A stretch of DNA of 64,000 nucleotides from JALORV01 sp963712485 (GTDB taxonomy: Bacteria > Pseudomonadota > Gammaproteobacteria > Burkholderiales > Burkholderiaceae_F): the NCBI GenBank assembly GCA_963712485.1, contig CAVQID010000060.1, positions 124,001 through 188,000 on the forward strand, written 5' to 3'. Position numbers and translations under genes: made by a program. Within the stretch, counting starts at the first letter, position 1. Every line of letters begins with the position of its first letter. This document shows, piece after piece, positions 56,703-64,000 of the stretch. Below the pieces are notes generated by a model that worked only from the letters and a program-made list of their open reading frames with translations, searched no databases and was not told the DNA's origin.

Positions 56703-56808
56703 AGATGGCCGCTGCACGTCAGACCCGTGGCGACGGCTACGAGCCGACCTTCAACTGGGCTGGGGGTGCCGGTCTACCGCACGTTCGACTTCCGCTCTCC
56801 CGCCGTCG

Positions 56809-57471
56809 CTAAAACAGGACCTCGAAGCGATAGCCGCGGAAGCTGAACACGGCGGCTCTCAGCTTGATCTCCTCCAGCGCGAGCTCTTGCGTCAGGCGGT
56901 CCTTCTCCCGGTACAACTGGCCGTTGACGATCAGCGAGCGCGCGGACCGATCTGCCGAATACACGTTGCCGCCGATCGCGAATTGCGGCAATGCTGAGCG
57001 AATGTCCGGCGGCAGCTGTTCGCGTGAGTAAACCGGCGTTTCGGCGGGCGGCACGTTGCCAAGTGTTACCACCTTCGTCTCGCCCTTCGGGTCAGGGCGT
57101 GGCGCCTTGCGCTCTTCGGGCTGGCGCCACGGCGCCGGCTCGGCGATCGGCTGCGCGGCGGAGAGCGCCGGAGGGACGCTCACCGTGGTCGGCCTCGGCC
57201 GACTGGTCTCATGCATGATCGGCTGCGGTGGCGCCACGTTTGTCGTCGTCGCGCTCGGGGCCGGCGCATTGCGCCCCGTCATCACCCACGTTGCCGCCGC
57301 CACCAGGCCGAGTGCGGCGCCGATCGCGATCCACAGCCAGTTCGGGCGCAACTTTGGCGTGGACAACGTTCCGACCGAGGGCGCCACCATGGGTTGGGAG
57401 TGCAGGCTCGGCACCGAGCCGCGCTCGCGTTCCGCGTCGGCCTTGCGCAGAGCGTCGAGGATCAGAGACAT
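56809..57471 (-). CDS. gspB: GspB-like type II secretion accessory protein
   Basis: 220 residues. The start MSLILDALRKADAERERG is the standard N-terminus of GspB/ExeB proteins. A single membrane helix (WLWIAIGAALGLVAAATWVM) follows, then a proline-rich periplasmic linker and a C-terminal T2SSB domain (APWRQP to FEVLF). The start codon overlaps the gspA stop as TGATG, so the two are translationally coupled. GspAB inserts and multimerises the GspD secretin in the outer membrane. Confidence 0.9.
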   Translation of the reverse strand: MSLILDALRKADAERERGSVPSLHSQPMVAPSVGTLSTPKLRPNWLWIAIGAALGLVAAATWVMTGRNAPAPSATTTNVAPPQPIMHETSRPRPTTVSVPPALSAAQPIAEPAPWRQPEERKAPRPDPKGETKVVTLGNVPPAETPVYSREQLPPDIRSALPQFAIGGNVYSADRSARSLIVNGQLYREKDRLTQELALEEIKLRAAVFSFRGYRFEVLF

Positions 57472-59156
57472 CAGGAAGCCTTCTGCAGGCGCGGCTCGTC
57501 CACGCCATTCACGCGATTGAGTTGCATCAGCGTGACAGGTCCGGCGCTGCCGTCGGACGGCAGCCCTTGGGCGAGCTGGAAGCGATGGATCCAGCTTTGC
57601 AGCTTGGCGTCGTCGAGCCGCGGACCGAGTGGACCGGTGTCGCCCAGCGCGGTCGCGAGCTGCTGTGCAAGCCATTGCGCGGCGGGCCCGGAGCGGCTGT
57701 CCACGATCGTGCCCACGTAGTTCGGCGGCGACCGCCAGAAGGTCGAGAACTCGCCGCGCCAGTAGTCGGCCAGCACGACGAGCGGAACGGTCTGGTCGAT
57801 GCCGCCGATGGTCAACGTCGCAGTGTCGTTCGACAGTCCGCTGATCTTCACGTAAGCAGAGCGGTTTGCCGCGTCGCGCAGCGTCAGCACGCCCGGACGG
57901 TCGAGTTGTCGAATCAGCGCCAGCGTCGCGCTGCCGGTGCGATAGCAGCGGACCTGCTGCTTCTCCGCCGTCGCGCATGGGTCGACATCGCCCGGCGCGA
58001 TGTTCCACTGGCGTGCCAGCTCCTGCCACGCTTCCTTGTCGGCGCCGACGAGCGACGCAAAGCCCGTGCGCAGGTCGAAACTCGGCGGCTTCGCCGGCTC
58101 CGGCACCGTAATGGGCTGCGGAAGCGCTGGCGCCGGCACCGGCGAAGGCGAGGGAGCGGCGGCAACCGTAATCGGAGTGGGGACCGCCGCGGCAGCCAGT
58201 TCGCCACGCGGCACGCCGCGTTCGCCGCGCTCCAGCGAAAGGCCGACCACTCCGGCCAGCGTTGCGCCGACCGCCAGCCCGACGCCCACGAGGACCGCGC
58301 GCTCGTAGCGCGCGCGCCGGATCTTGCCGAAATCTGCGGCATCCAGCGCTTCCTCGGCCGCCTTGTCGATGATGCGGGAGTCGACAGTGGACTTGCTGTC
58401 CGCGTAAGCGCCCAGCAGTGCGCGATCGCACAGCAGGTTGATGCGGCGGGGTACGCCGCGCGAATAACGGAAGATGCGCCGCATCGCGCGTTGATCGAAG
58501 GGATTGGCCTGGCGCAACCCCGCGACGCTCAGGCGATGGCTGACGTAGTGCGCGGACTCCTGCTCTGTCAGCGCCTCGAGGTGGTAGCGGGCGATCACGC
58601 GCTGCGCGAGCTGCTGCATGTCGGGCCGTGCCAGTATCGAGCGCAACTCCGGTTGCCCGATCAGAATGATCTGCAGCAGCTTGCGCTCATTGGTCTCGAG
58701 GTTGGTCAGTAGGCGCAACTGCTCCAGCACGCGCACCGACAGGTTCTGCGCTTCGTCGATGACCAGCACATTGTTCTGCCGCACCGCGTGCGTGCGCAGC
58801 AGGTACTCGTTCAGCGCGTCGACATAATCCTTGACGGTCGGCACGCCCGGCCCCTCGTGCCGGTACGGAATGCGGAACTCCGCGCACACGGTCTTCAGCA
58901 GTTCCTCGACCGTCAGCTTGGGGTTGAAGATGTAGGCGACGTTGCAGCGCTCGGGCAGCTGCTCGAGGAAGCAGCGGCACACGGTGGTCTTGCCGGCGCC
59001 AACGTCGCCGGTCAGCAGCACGAAGCCGCCGCCGCCCTGCACGCCATAAAGCAGGTGCGCAAGCGCCTCGCGGTGCCGCTCGCTCATGAAGAGGTACCGC
59101 GGATCCGGTGCGATCGAGAAGGGCCGTTGCTTCAGCCCGAAATGGCGCTCGTACAT
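57471..59156 (-). CDS. gspA: GspA/ExeA-like AAA ATPase with peptidoglycan-binding domain
   Basis: 561 residues from ATG 59156; the frame extends upstream without family character. MYERHFGLKQRPFSIAPDPRYLF is the classical start. Walker A is TGDVGAGKTT and Walker B VLVIDEAQNL. A membrane helix lies near residues 285-305, followed by a proline-rich linker. The C-terminal periplasmic part contains a cysteine-containing, C39-like region and a peptidoglycan-binding fold (WIHRFQLAQGLPSDGSAGP). With GspB it remodels peptidoglycan for secretin assembly. The core gsp cluster is not in the window. Confidence 0.9.
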   Translation of the reverse strand: MYERHFGLKQRPFSIAPDPRYLFMSERHREALAHLLYGVQGGGGFVLLTGDVGAGKTTVCRCFLEQLPERCNVAYIFNPKLTVEELLKTVCAEFRIPYRHEGPGVPTVKDYVDALNEYLLRTHAVRQNNVLVIDEAQNLSVRVLEQLRLLTNLETNERKLLQIILIGQPELRSILARPDMQQLAQRVIARYHLEALTEQESAHYVSHRLSVAGLRQANPFDQRAMRRIFRYSRGVPRRINLLCDRALLGAYADSKSTVDSRIIDKAAEEALDAADFGKIRRARYERAVLVGVGLAVGATLAGVVGLSLERGERGVPRGELAAAAVPTPITVAAAPSPSPVPAPALPQPITVPEPAKPPSFDLRTGFASLVGADKEAWQELARQWNIAPGDVDPCATAEKQQVRCYRTGSATLALIRQLDRPGVLTLRDAANRSAYVKISGLSNDTATLTIGGIDQTVPLVVLADYWRGEFSTFWRSPPNYVGTIVDSRSGPAAQWLAQQLATALGDTGPLGPRLDDAKLQSWIHRFQLAQGLPSDGSAGPVTLMQLNRVNGVDEPRLQKAS

Positions 59157-59310
59157 CGCCGGCAAGGATACTGGCCCAGCGCCGGGCGTGTTCGCGGGAG
59201 AAGACACGCCTTCGAGCGGGGGCACCGGTTGGTGTCCGCAAACGAGGCGGAGCAGCACGCGGTTGCAGCCAGCGGTGGATCTGGCCTTGACTCCCGCCGC
59301 CCGGCCGCGC

Positions 59311-60093
59311 CTACATCTGCCGGAACAGGTGCACGTAGGCGCGGCTCACGGGCAGCGTTTCGGGCCGGCCTTTGAGGTGGATGGTCGCGGTTTCGTTGTT
59401 GCCGCGCGTGACGTGGCTGACCGAGCCGAGGTTGACGATGACCGAGCGGTGCACCTGCACGAACTGCTCCGGATCGAGCTGGCTTGAGAGTTCCTTCAGC
59501 GGAATGCGCACGAGCGCCTCGCCGGGCCGCGCGCCGTCGCCGCGCCACCCCACCAGCGTGTACTTCTCGTCCGCGCGCAGGAAGTCGATTTCCTCCACCG
59601 GAATCAGCCGCGTTGCCTGGCCGCTGCCGGCGCGCAGCCAGCGCAGCCGCGTGTCGCGCGGAGTTGCCGCAAGCCGTGCCGCGAGTTCGCGGATCAGCTC
59701 GTCGGTCGCGGTCGGCGGCGGCTGTACCGTGCGTAGGCGCTCCTTGAGGCGCTCGACGGTCTCGCGCAGACGTTCGCGTTCCACCGGCTTGACGAGGTAG
59801 TCGAGCGCGCCGCGCGCGAATGCCTCGACTGCGTACTGCTCGAAGGCGGTGACGAAGACAAGGTGAGCCCGGTTGCCGATCGCGCGCGCGGCCTCGACGC
59901 CCGAGAGGCCCGGCATCTGCACGTCGAGGAAGCAGACATCCGGTCCGTGCTGCTCGAACGCCGCGATGGCCTCGCGGCCGTTGCGCGCCTGCGCGACGAC
60001 GCGCAGTTCCGGCCACGGCTCGGCCAGCAGCCGCGCGAGCGCTTCGCGCAGCATCGGCTCGTCGTCGGCGATCAGCGCGGTGGGCGTCTTCAT
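59311..60093 (-). CDS. LytTR-family response regulator
   Basis: 260 residues. The receiver domain has the acidic pair in IADDEPML, the phosphoacceptor Asp in CFLDVQMPG and the switch Lys in YLVKPVE. The C-terminal LytTR domain (about residues 160-260) holds IDFLRADEKYTL and FVQVHRSVIVNL, the DNA-binding beta sheets. It is transcribed with the histidine kinase gene upstream (80-base gap with a repeat). Together they form a LytS/LytT-type two-component pair. Confidence 0.9.
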   Translation of the reverse strand: MKTPTALIADDEPMLREALARLLAEPWPELRVVAQARNGREAIAAFEQHGPDVCFLDVQMPGLSGVEAARAIGNRAHLVFVTAFEQYAVEAFARGALDYLVKPVERERLRETVERLKERLRTVQPPPTATDELIRELAARLAATPRDTRLRWLRAGSGQATRLIPVEEIDFLRADEKYTLVGWRGDGARPGEALVRIPLKELSSQLDPEQFVQVHRSVIVNLGSVSHVTRGNNETATIHLKGRPETLPVSRAYVHLFRQM

Positions 60094-60104
60094 GTCAGTG
60101 GCGC

Positions 60105-60168
60105 TCGGCCGCCCGGAGCCGCTGGCCGCCCCCTCGGGGGGCAGCGAGCGTGAGCGAGCGTGGGGGTC
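60105..60168. repeat. REP-like GC-rich palindromic element
   Basis: In the 80-base gap between the kinase and regulator genes. It has a GCCCCCTCGGGGGGC hairpin followed by the direct repeat GCGAGCGTGAGCGAGCGTGG. This arrangement resembles short intergenic palindromic sequences I recall as frequent in Burkholderiales genomes. Only one copy is in this window, so repetition is not proven here. Confidence 0.45.
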
Positions 60169-60173
60169 TCATA

Positions 60174-61277
60174 TCAGCGTGTCTCGGCCGGAAACTGTAC
60201 TTCGGCCGTGAATCCGCGCGGCTGGCGTTCGAACAGTCGCAGCGCCGCCGCTTCGCCGAACGCGAGCACGAGCCGCTCGCGCAGCGCCCTGAGTCCGGTG
60301 CCGGTGCTGGATTCGGCCGTACCCGGCCCGACGCCGCTGTCATCGACGCGGATCAGCACGTCGCCGCCGTCGCGCTTGATCGCAACGTCGATGTCGCCGC
60401 CGTCTTCCGCCGGATCGATCCCATGGCGTACGGCGTTTTCCACCAGCGTCAGCAGCGTGGTCGGCGGGCAGCGGAACTGCAGCACCGACGGATCGACGTC
60501 GAGCGCGAAGCGCAGGCGGTCGGGCATGCGCATCCGCATCAGCTCCAGGTAGGCGCGCGCCAGCTCGACCTCGCGCCCCAGCGTGCTGACGGTCTCGTCG
60601 AGTTGCGGCACGGCCGCCTTCAGGTACGCGATCAGGCTCGCGAGTACCTGCGGCGCATGGGGCGAACCGGCCTCGACCAGCGCCTGGATGTTCGCCAGCG
60701 TGTTGAACAGGAAGTGCGGCTGGATCTGCGAGCGCAGCAACTGCGTGCGCGCCTCGATTGCCTGGCGCTCGAGTTCGCGACGTTCGCGCTCGAACGCGAG
60801 CGTCTGCGCATGCGCGCGGGCGTCGCGTTGCCGGATCATCGCCCCCAGCGCCACCCACGCGCCGAAGAAAATGCCCGCGATCGACAACTGCCCGAAGCCG
60901 ACGAAGCGCTTCGGATTGGCCATGAACTCCGGGGCACCGCCCAGGGTGATCCAGTACGCGGCGTAGGCCGAGATAGGAATCGCGGCCGCCATCGCAAGCA
61001 ACTGAAACACCCAGCGTCCCAGCCAGCGCGGCAGCCGGGCCGGCCAGGACTCGGCAATTCCGAAGGCCACGAGGGCGCCGGTGCCGACGATGACGCTGCG
61101 CGCGATCCACGTCGTGACGGGCGTCTCAGCAGAGCCGAGGCTGATCAGCAGCGCGATCGGCACCGCGGCCAGCAGCATGACCGCGATCCGGCGCGGGCCG
61201 AGCACGGTGCGCAGGCCCGTCGGCGCAGCATCAGGCGTCAAGGGCTTCATCCGCAGTGGTTCGGGCGACGCACTCAT
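60174..61277 (-). CDS. LytS-type sensor histidine kinase
   Basis: 367 residues from ATG 61277. About five hydrophobic segments span residues 30-175. A coiled-coil-like stretch precedes the His_kinase domain with SQIQPHFLFNTLANI (phosphorylatable His) and a GHKL ATPase with LVENAVRHG and VDDSGVGPG. There is no periplasmic sensing loop of note. It overlaps the rhodanese stop as TGATG, so translation is coupled. It pairs with the LytTR regulator downstream. Confidence 0.9.
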   Translation of the reverse strand: MSASPEPLRMKPLTPDAAPTGLRTVLGPRRIAVMLLAAVPIALLISLGSAETPVTTWIARSVIVGTGALVAFGIAESWPARLPRWLGRWVFQLLAMAAAIPISAYAAYWITLGGAPEFMANPKRFVGFGQLSIAGIFFGAWVALGAMIRQRDARAHAQTLAFERERRELERQAIEARTQLLRSQIQPHFLFNTLANIQALVEAGSPHAPQVLASLIAYLKAAVPQLDETVSTLGREVELARAYLELMRMRMPDRLRFALDVDPSVLQFRCPPTTLLTLVENAVRHGIDPAEDGGDIDVAIKRDGGDVLIRVDDSGVGPGTAESSTGTGLRALRERLVLAFGEAAALRLFERQPRGFTAEVQFPAETR

Positions 61278-62884
61278 CAACGCTGCAGCACGCGCAGGTT
61301 CGTGTAGCCCATCAGCTGGAACACGTAATAGTTCATCGCCGCTTCGCCGACGTCGTCGGCCACGAACACCAGTTGCGCATGGCGCGGCACGCCGGCCTTC
61401 GAAATCACCGGCCACAGTTCTGCCGCCGGCTTGACGCTGCCATCGTCGTTGACAAGCCGGCTCGCCGGCAGGTGAATCACCGTTCCGGCCGGCGCCGTGG
61501 TCGGCAGCGCGGCGCCGGAGGCAATGTACACGCGGGGCAGGCGTCCGGGCGCGTCCGCGAGGGTCGCCATCACGGAGCGGCTGCCTTCACTGAGTCGTGT
61601 CGGCTTGGCCGCGGCGGCCTCGGTTGCCTTCTTCTCCCAGGGCAGGCCGCGCAGCGCCCACTCGTCAGTGCCCGTCATCAGGACGGACACGCGGGGCATG
61701 TCGAGCGACTGCAACGCGAGGAAGGCGAGCGCCGACGACTTGTCGAGGCCGCGCTCGGACACGATCACCGTCTCGTGCCCCGCCTGCAGGCCCTCGGCCT
61801 CCAGGCGCGGGCGCAGCGCGGCGGACTGCTTCAGTGCTTCATTGAAAGCCGGCGCCGGCACGTTGCGCGCGGCGGGAATGTGGCCAGCGGCGAATGCCTC
61901 CGCGCTGCGCACATCGACGATGTTGAGCCGGCTCACGCCGTACGCACGCAGCATCGGATTGGTCCACGACGCGAGCCACGGTGCGCTGCGCGCTAGATGC
62001 GGTGACGCGTAGGTCCACAGCGGCAGGTCGCGTGAGTCGCGCACCCAATCGAGTTGCGAGCCGACGTAGAGCTTGACCTGCGGGTAACCGGCGATGTGCC
62101 TCAACGCGAAGTACGGCACCGCGGCGGCGATACCGCCCCCGCAGTAGGTATAGACCTGCTGCTCCGGGCGCACGCCCAGGTGGCTCGCCATCGCCCGCAG
62201 TTCCTCGGCCGACTTGAACGTCTTGTCGGCGTTGAAGAACTCCCCGGTCGGCCACGACACCGCCTGCGGCAGATGCCCCGCGCGGTCGAAGAACTTGGTC
62301 GCGCCAAAGTACATCTCGGGCTCGAGCGCATCGACCAGCGCATGGCGCTGAGCGTCGCCGGCGGCGACCAGCACCTCGGGCAGATCGGCCCGCACGTCTG
62401 CTCTGTGCTTCACCGCGAAGCTGCCAGCCGGCGGTGGCGCGGTCTTGTCCTGCGTCACCGCTCCGCCGACCGCCCGCCACTTGGCCATCCCGCCGTCGAG
62501 CAGATGCAGCCGCTCGGGCGGGTGCCCGCGGTACAGCAGTTCGTAGTAGAGGCGCGGCGCGAGATAGAACCCGCCCTGGTCGTAGATCACTACCGTGCGG
62601 CTCGGCGATACGCCCCAAGACTGGATGCGCCGCTGCATCACCTGCGTGTCTTTTTCGTCGATGCCGTAGGTGAAGAGATCGACATGCACCGCGCCGGGAA
62701 TGTGGCCGGCCTCGTGCAGCTTGACCGGCTGGGCATCGAGCACCAGCACATCGCCCGCCGCGAGCGCCTGCTGCAGCCAGGCGACGTCGACCAGTGGACG
62801 CGGGTTGGCCTGGGCGAGCGGCGCCGCCGTAAGGCAAAAGGCCACGATCGCGCCGCCGAGCAGCGCGTTCCAGAAAGGTTTCAT
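61277..62884 (-). CDS. periplasmic multi-rhodanese sulfurtransferase
   Basis: 535 residues with a signal peptide ending near AQAN. Three to four rhodanese domains are seen in tandem. The second carries a catalytic-type Cys248 in TYCGGGIAAAV. The first has VVIYDQGG, with Asp in the cysteine position, and the third has VIVSERGLDKS, also lacking cysteine. Family members move sulfane sulfur; a periplasmic one may act on thiosulfate, polysulfide or cyanide. It is the first gene of an operon with a histidine kinase and LytTR regulator, so the system may sense or respond to sulfur compounds. Confidence 0.85.
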   Translation of the reverse strand: MKPFWNALLGGAIVAFCLTAAPLAQANPRPLVDVAWLQQALAAGDVLVLDAQPVKLHEAGHIPGAVHVDLFTYGIDEKDTQVMQRRIQSWGVSPSRTVVIYDQGGFYLAPRLYYELLYRGHPPERLHLLDGGMAKWRAVGGAVTQDKTAPPPAGSFAVKHRADVRADLPEVLVAAGDAQRHALVDALEPEMYFGATKFFDRAGHLPQAVSWPTGEFFNADKTFKSAEELRAMASHLGVRPEQQVYTYCGGGIAAAVPYFALRHIAGYPQVKLYVGSQLDWVRDSRDLPLWTYASPHLARSAPWLASWTNPMLRAYGVSRLNIVDVRSAEAFAAGHIPAARNVPAPAFNEALKQSAALRPRLEAEGLQAGHETVIVSERGLDKSSALAFLALQSLDMPRVSVLMTGTDEWALRGLPWEKKATEAAAAKPTRLSEGSRSVMATLADAPGRLPRVYIASGAALPTTAPAGTVIHLPASRLVNDDGSVKPAAELWPVISKAGVPRHAQLVFVADDVGEAAMNYYVFQLMGYTNLRVLQR

Positions 62885-63125
62885 CGACGGACCCTCGAGC
62901 AACCGAAGAAGCCGCACCGTAGGGCCGCGCGCGCCGGCCGGCAACGGCACTGCGACGAACGACGGCTGGGCGGTGGCGGTCTGCAGCGGGCGGGTCCGGG
63001 CTGCGGGGCCGCGTCGAACCTACGGCAGTCGCCTATTCCACCGGCATCGCGTGCGCAGATCGAGCGTCCGACCGATCGCCCTTGAGACGGCGACGAACCT
63101 GTCCACGCGTCAAGAAGGCCAGTAC

Positions 63126-63716
63126 TTACTGCAACAACCGGTATCCGGTGGTATGGCATTCCCCGAAGCCGCATTGGATGACGACCGACACCAGGTTGAC
63201 GACGCAGAGCAGAACGACATAAGCGCTCAATGCTTTGGCCATCTTGTGCAATGCGCGGAATTCCTCGATCGATCCGCTCCGCAAGTACTCGTCACCCCCG
63301 ATGATGGCCATCTTGACCGCATACGCGATCAGTATCGTCAGCGCGATGATGATGGACCACACCGGCAGATGAATGCCGAACACCGGGCTGCCGATGTATT
63401 CGTGTCCTGGTCGCGGATAGATGTCCAGCAGGCTTTGCCGCACCGAGACGATCAGCAGGAAGATCGCTGACAGCAGGCTGAAGCCGGTGTTCTGATAGGA
63501 AAATCCTCGGCGGAAGTTCAGCATGATCCCGAAGCACACGCCGAACATTGCGAGCCGCTCGAGCAGGCACAAAGGGCACGGCAACTCGCCCTTCGCATAT
63601 TGCAGCGTCATCGCCGCAGTCAGAATCCCCGACATTGCGAACATCACGAGCAACAGATAGCTGTAGTTCGCCAGCGCGAGTCTGCGCTGGGTTGCGATAT
63701 GAAACGTCGCACTCAT
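63126..63716 (-). CDS. DsbB-family disulfide bond formation protein
   Basis: 196 residues, four to five membrane helices. A periplasmic CPLC pair (Cys47 and Cys50, ELPCPLCLLER) matches the quinone-linked DsbB site. A second cysteine pair, QCGFGEC, sits at the very C-terminus rather than in the middle loop of classical DsbB. The start overlaps the stop of the DUF5993 gene by four bases (ATGA). The product likely reoxidises a DsbA-type partner, which is not in the window. Confidence 0.82.
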   Translation of the reverse strand: MSATFHIATQRRLALANYSYLLLVMFAMSGILTAAMTLQYAKGELPCPLCLLERLAMFGVCFGIMLNFRRGFSYQNTGFSLLSAIFLLIVSVRQSLLDIYPRPGHEYIGSPVFGIHLPVWSIIIALTILIAYAVKMAIIGGDEYLRSGSIEEFRALHKMAKALSAYVVLLCVVNLVSVVIQCGFGECHTTGYRLLQ

Positions 63717-63913
63717 GATCGTGCCGGCCCAGCGGTCGACTCGGTTTGAAGCCATGGCATGCGGAAGCCGTACTCAGGGCTGTAGATCTCGAAGAGAAAG
63801 AGCCCAGTGGCAAGAACAAGGCTGCAAGCGAATAACGCGATGGCTGGCCGACGCCATCCGAGCCAGACACCGATCAGCGCGAGCGACATCGTCGCGAATA
63901 CGACAGCCATCAT
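63713..63913 (-). CDS. DUF5993-type small membrane protein
   Basis: 66 residues from ATG 63913 (or 63910), with GGGGAG upstream. Two hydrophobic helices (AVVFATMSLALIGVWLG and AIALFACSLVLATGLFLFEIY) fit the DUF5993 pattern of about 65 residues. The family is known chiefly as a neighbour of dsbB genes; this stop overlaps the dsbB start. It is probably an accessory or stabilising subunit. The upstream boundary is near the window edge. Confidence 0.7.
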   Translation of the reverse strand: MMAVVFATMSLALIGVWLGWRRPAIALFACSLVLATGLFLFEIYSPEYGFRMPWLQTESTAGPARS

Positions 63914-64000
63914 TGACCCGCTCCCCCACGCAGTGGCATCGAATAGTTGCGCCAATCCTTAGTCATTGGCAAGCTTCATTGCGTGCGTAAGGGTTTGCTC

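Overview
The window looks like chromosomal DNA of a GC-rich betaproteobacterium. Supporting signs are the MnmC, RsgA, EttA, RhlE and CspA homologues, an orphan Bug/TctC binding protein, a PEP-CTERM protein, GspA/GspB and a DUF5993-DsbB pair. I see no rRNA, tRNA, CRISPR array, transposase or prophage block. The placement is an inference from gene content, not a phylogeny.

Layout. 0-5 kb: a partial epimerase, a small kinase-like gene with an isoprenylcysteine-methyltransferase-like gene, and a large surface metzincin lipoprotein. 5-22 kb: mainly housekeeping and translation genes (rhlE, ettA, mnmC, an EF-G paralogue, a ribosome hibernation factor, rsgA, cspA), with a GDT1 cation transporter, an LTA-synthase-like enzyme, a secreted isochorismatase-fold protein without its cysteine, and a subtilase. 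22-31 kb: transporters, a patatin, an FAD protein, a transglutaminase-like protein and an unrecognised HExxH protein. 31-35 kb: a PKD/di-heme lipoprotein followed by a Tat-type DUF1501 protein. 36.7-38 kb: an orphan pair resembling a phage or contractile-injection tail tube and its tube-associated protein. 38-46 kb: UspA, a CHRD/PEP-CTERM protein, an SDR, a beta-helix-like lipoprotein, a lone winged-helix regulator, a second DEAD-box helicase, DUF4239, and hemG with a cytochrome b. 46.4-49.2 kb: a subtilase carrying an apparent cytochrome c insertion inside its catalytic domain, preceded by a small lipoprotein that resembles its propeptide. 49.3-56.7 kb: an AfsR/BTAD-type regulator, then a same-strand run (DUF1127, methyltransferase, DUF3455, haloperoxidase-like PAP2, small ORF, hydrolase). 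56.8-64 kb: gspB/gspA, a rhodanese-histidine kinase-LytTR operon, and dsbB with DUF5993.

A strong secondary signal is frameshifting. Eight genes that otherwise look intact are broken by single-base indels: ten extra bases and one missing base. Three extra bases lie within about 230 bp of one helicase and together restore the frame. This insertion bias looks more like consensus sequencing error than gene decay, so these genes are annotated as full length with the break marked.

The best candidates for something undescribed are the heme-motif-containing subtilase with its trans propeptide-like partner, the orphan tail-tube pair, and the di-heme lipoprotein/DUF1501 pair. The subtilase ends in a GlyGly-CTERM-like tail, which fits the type II secretion accessory genes nearby.
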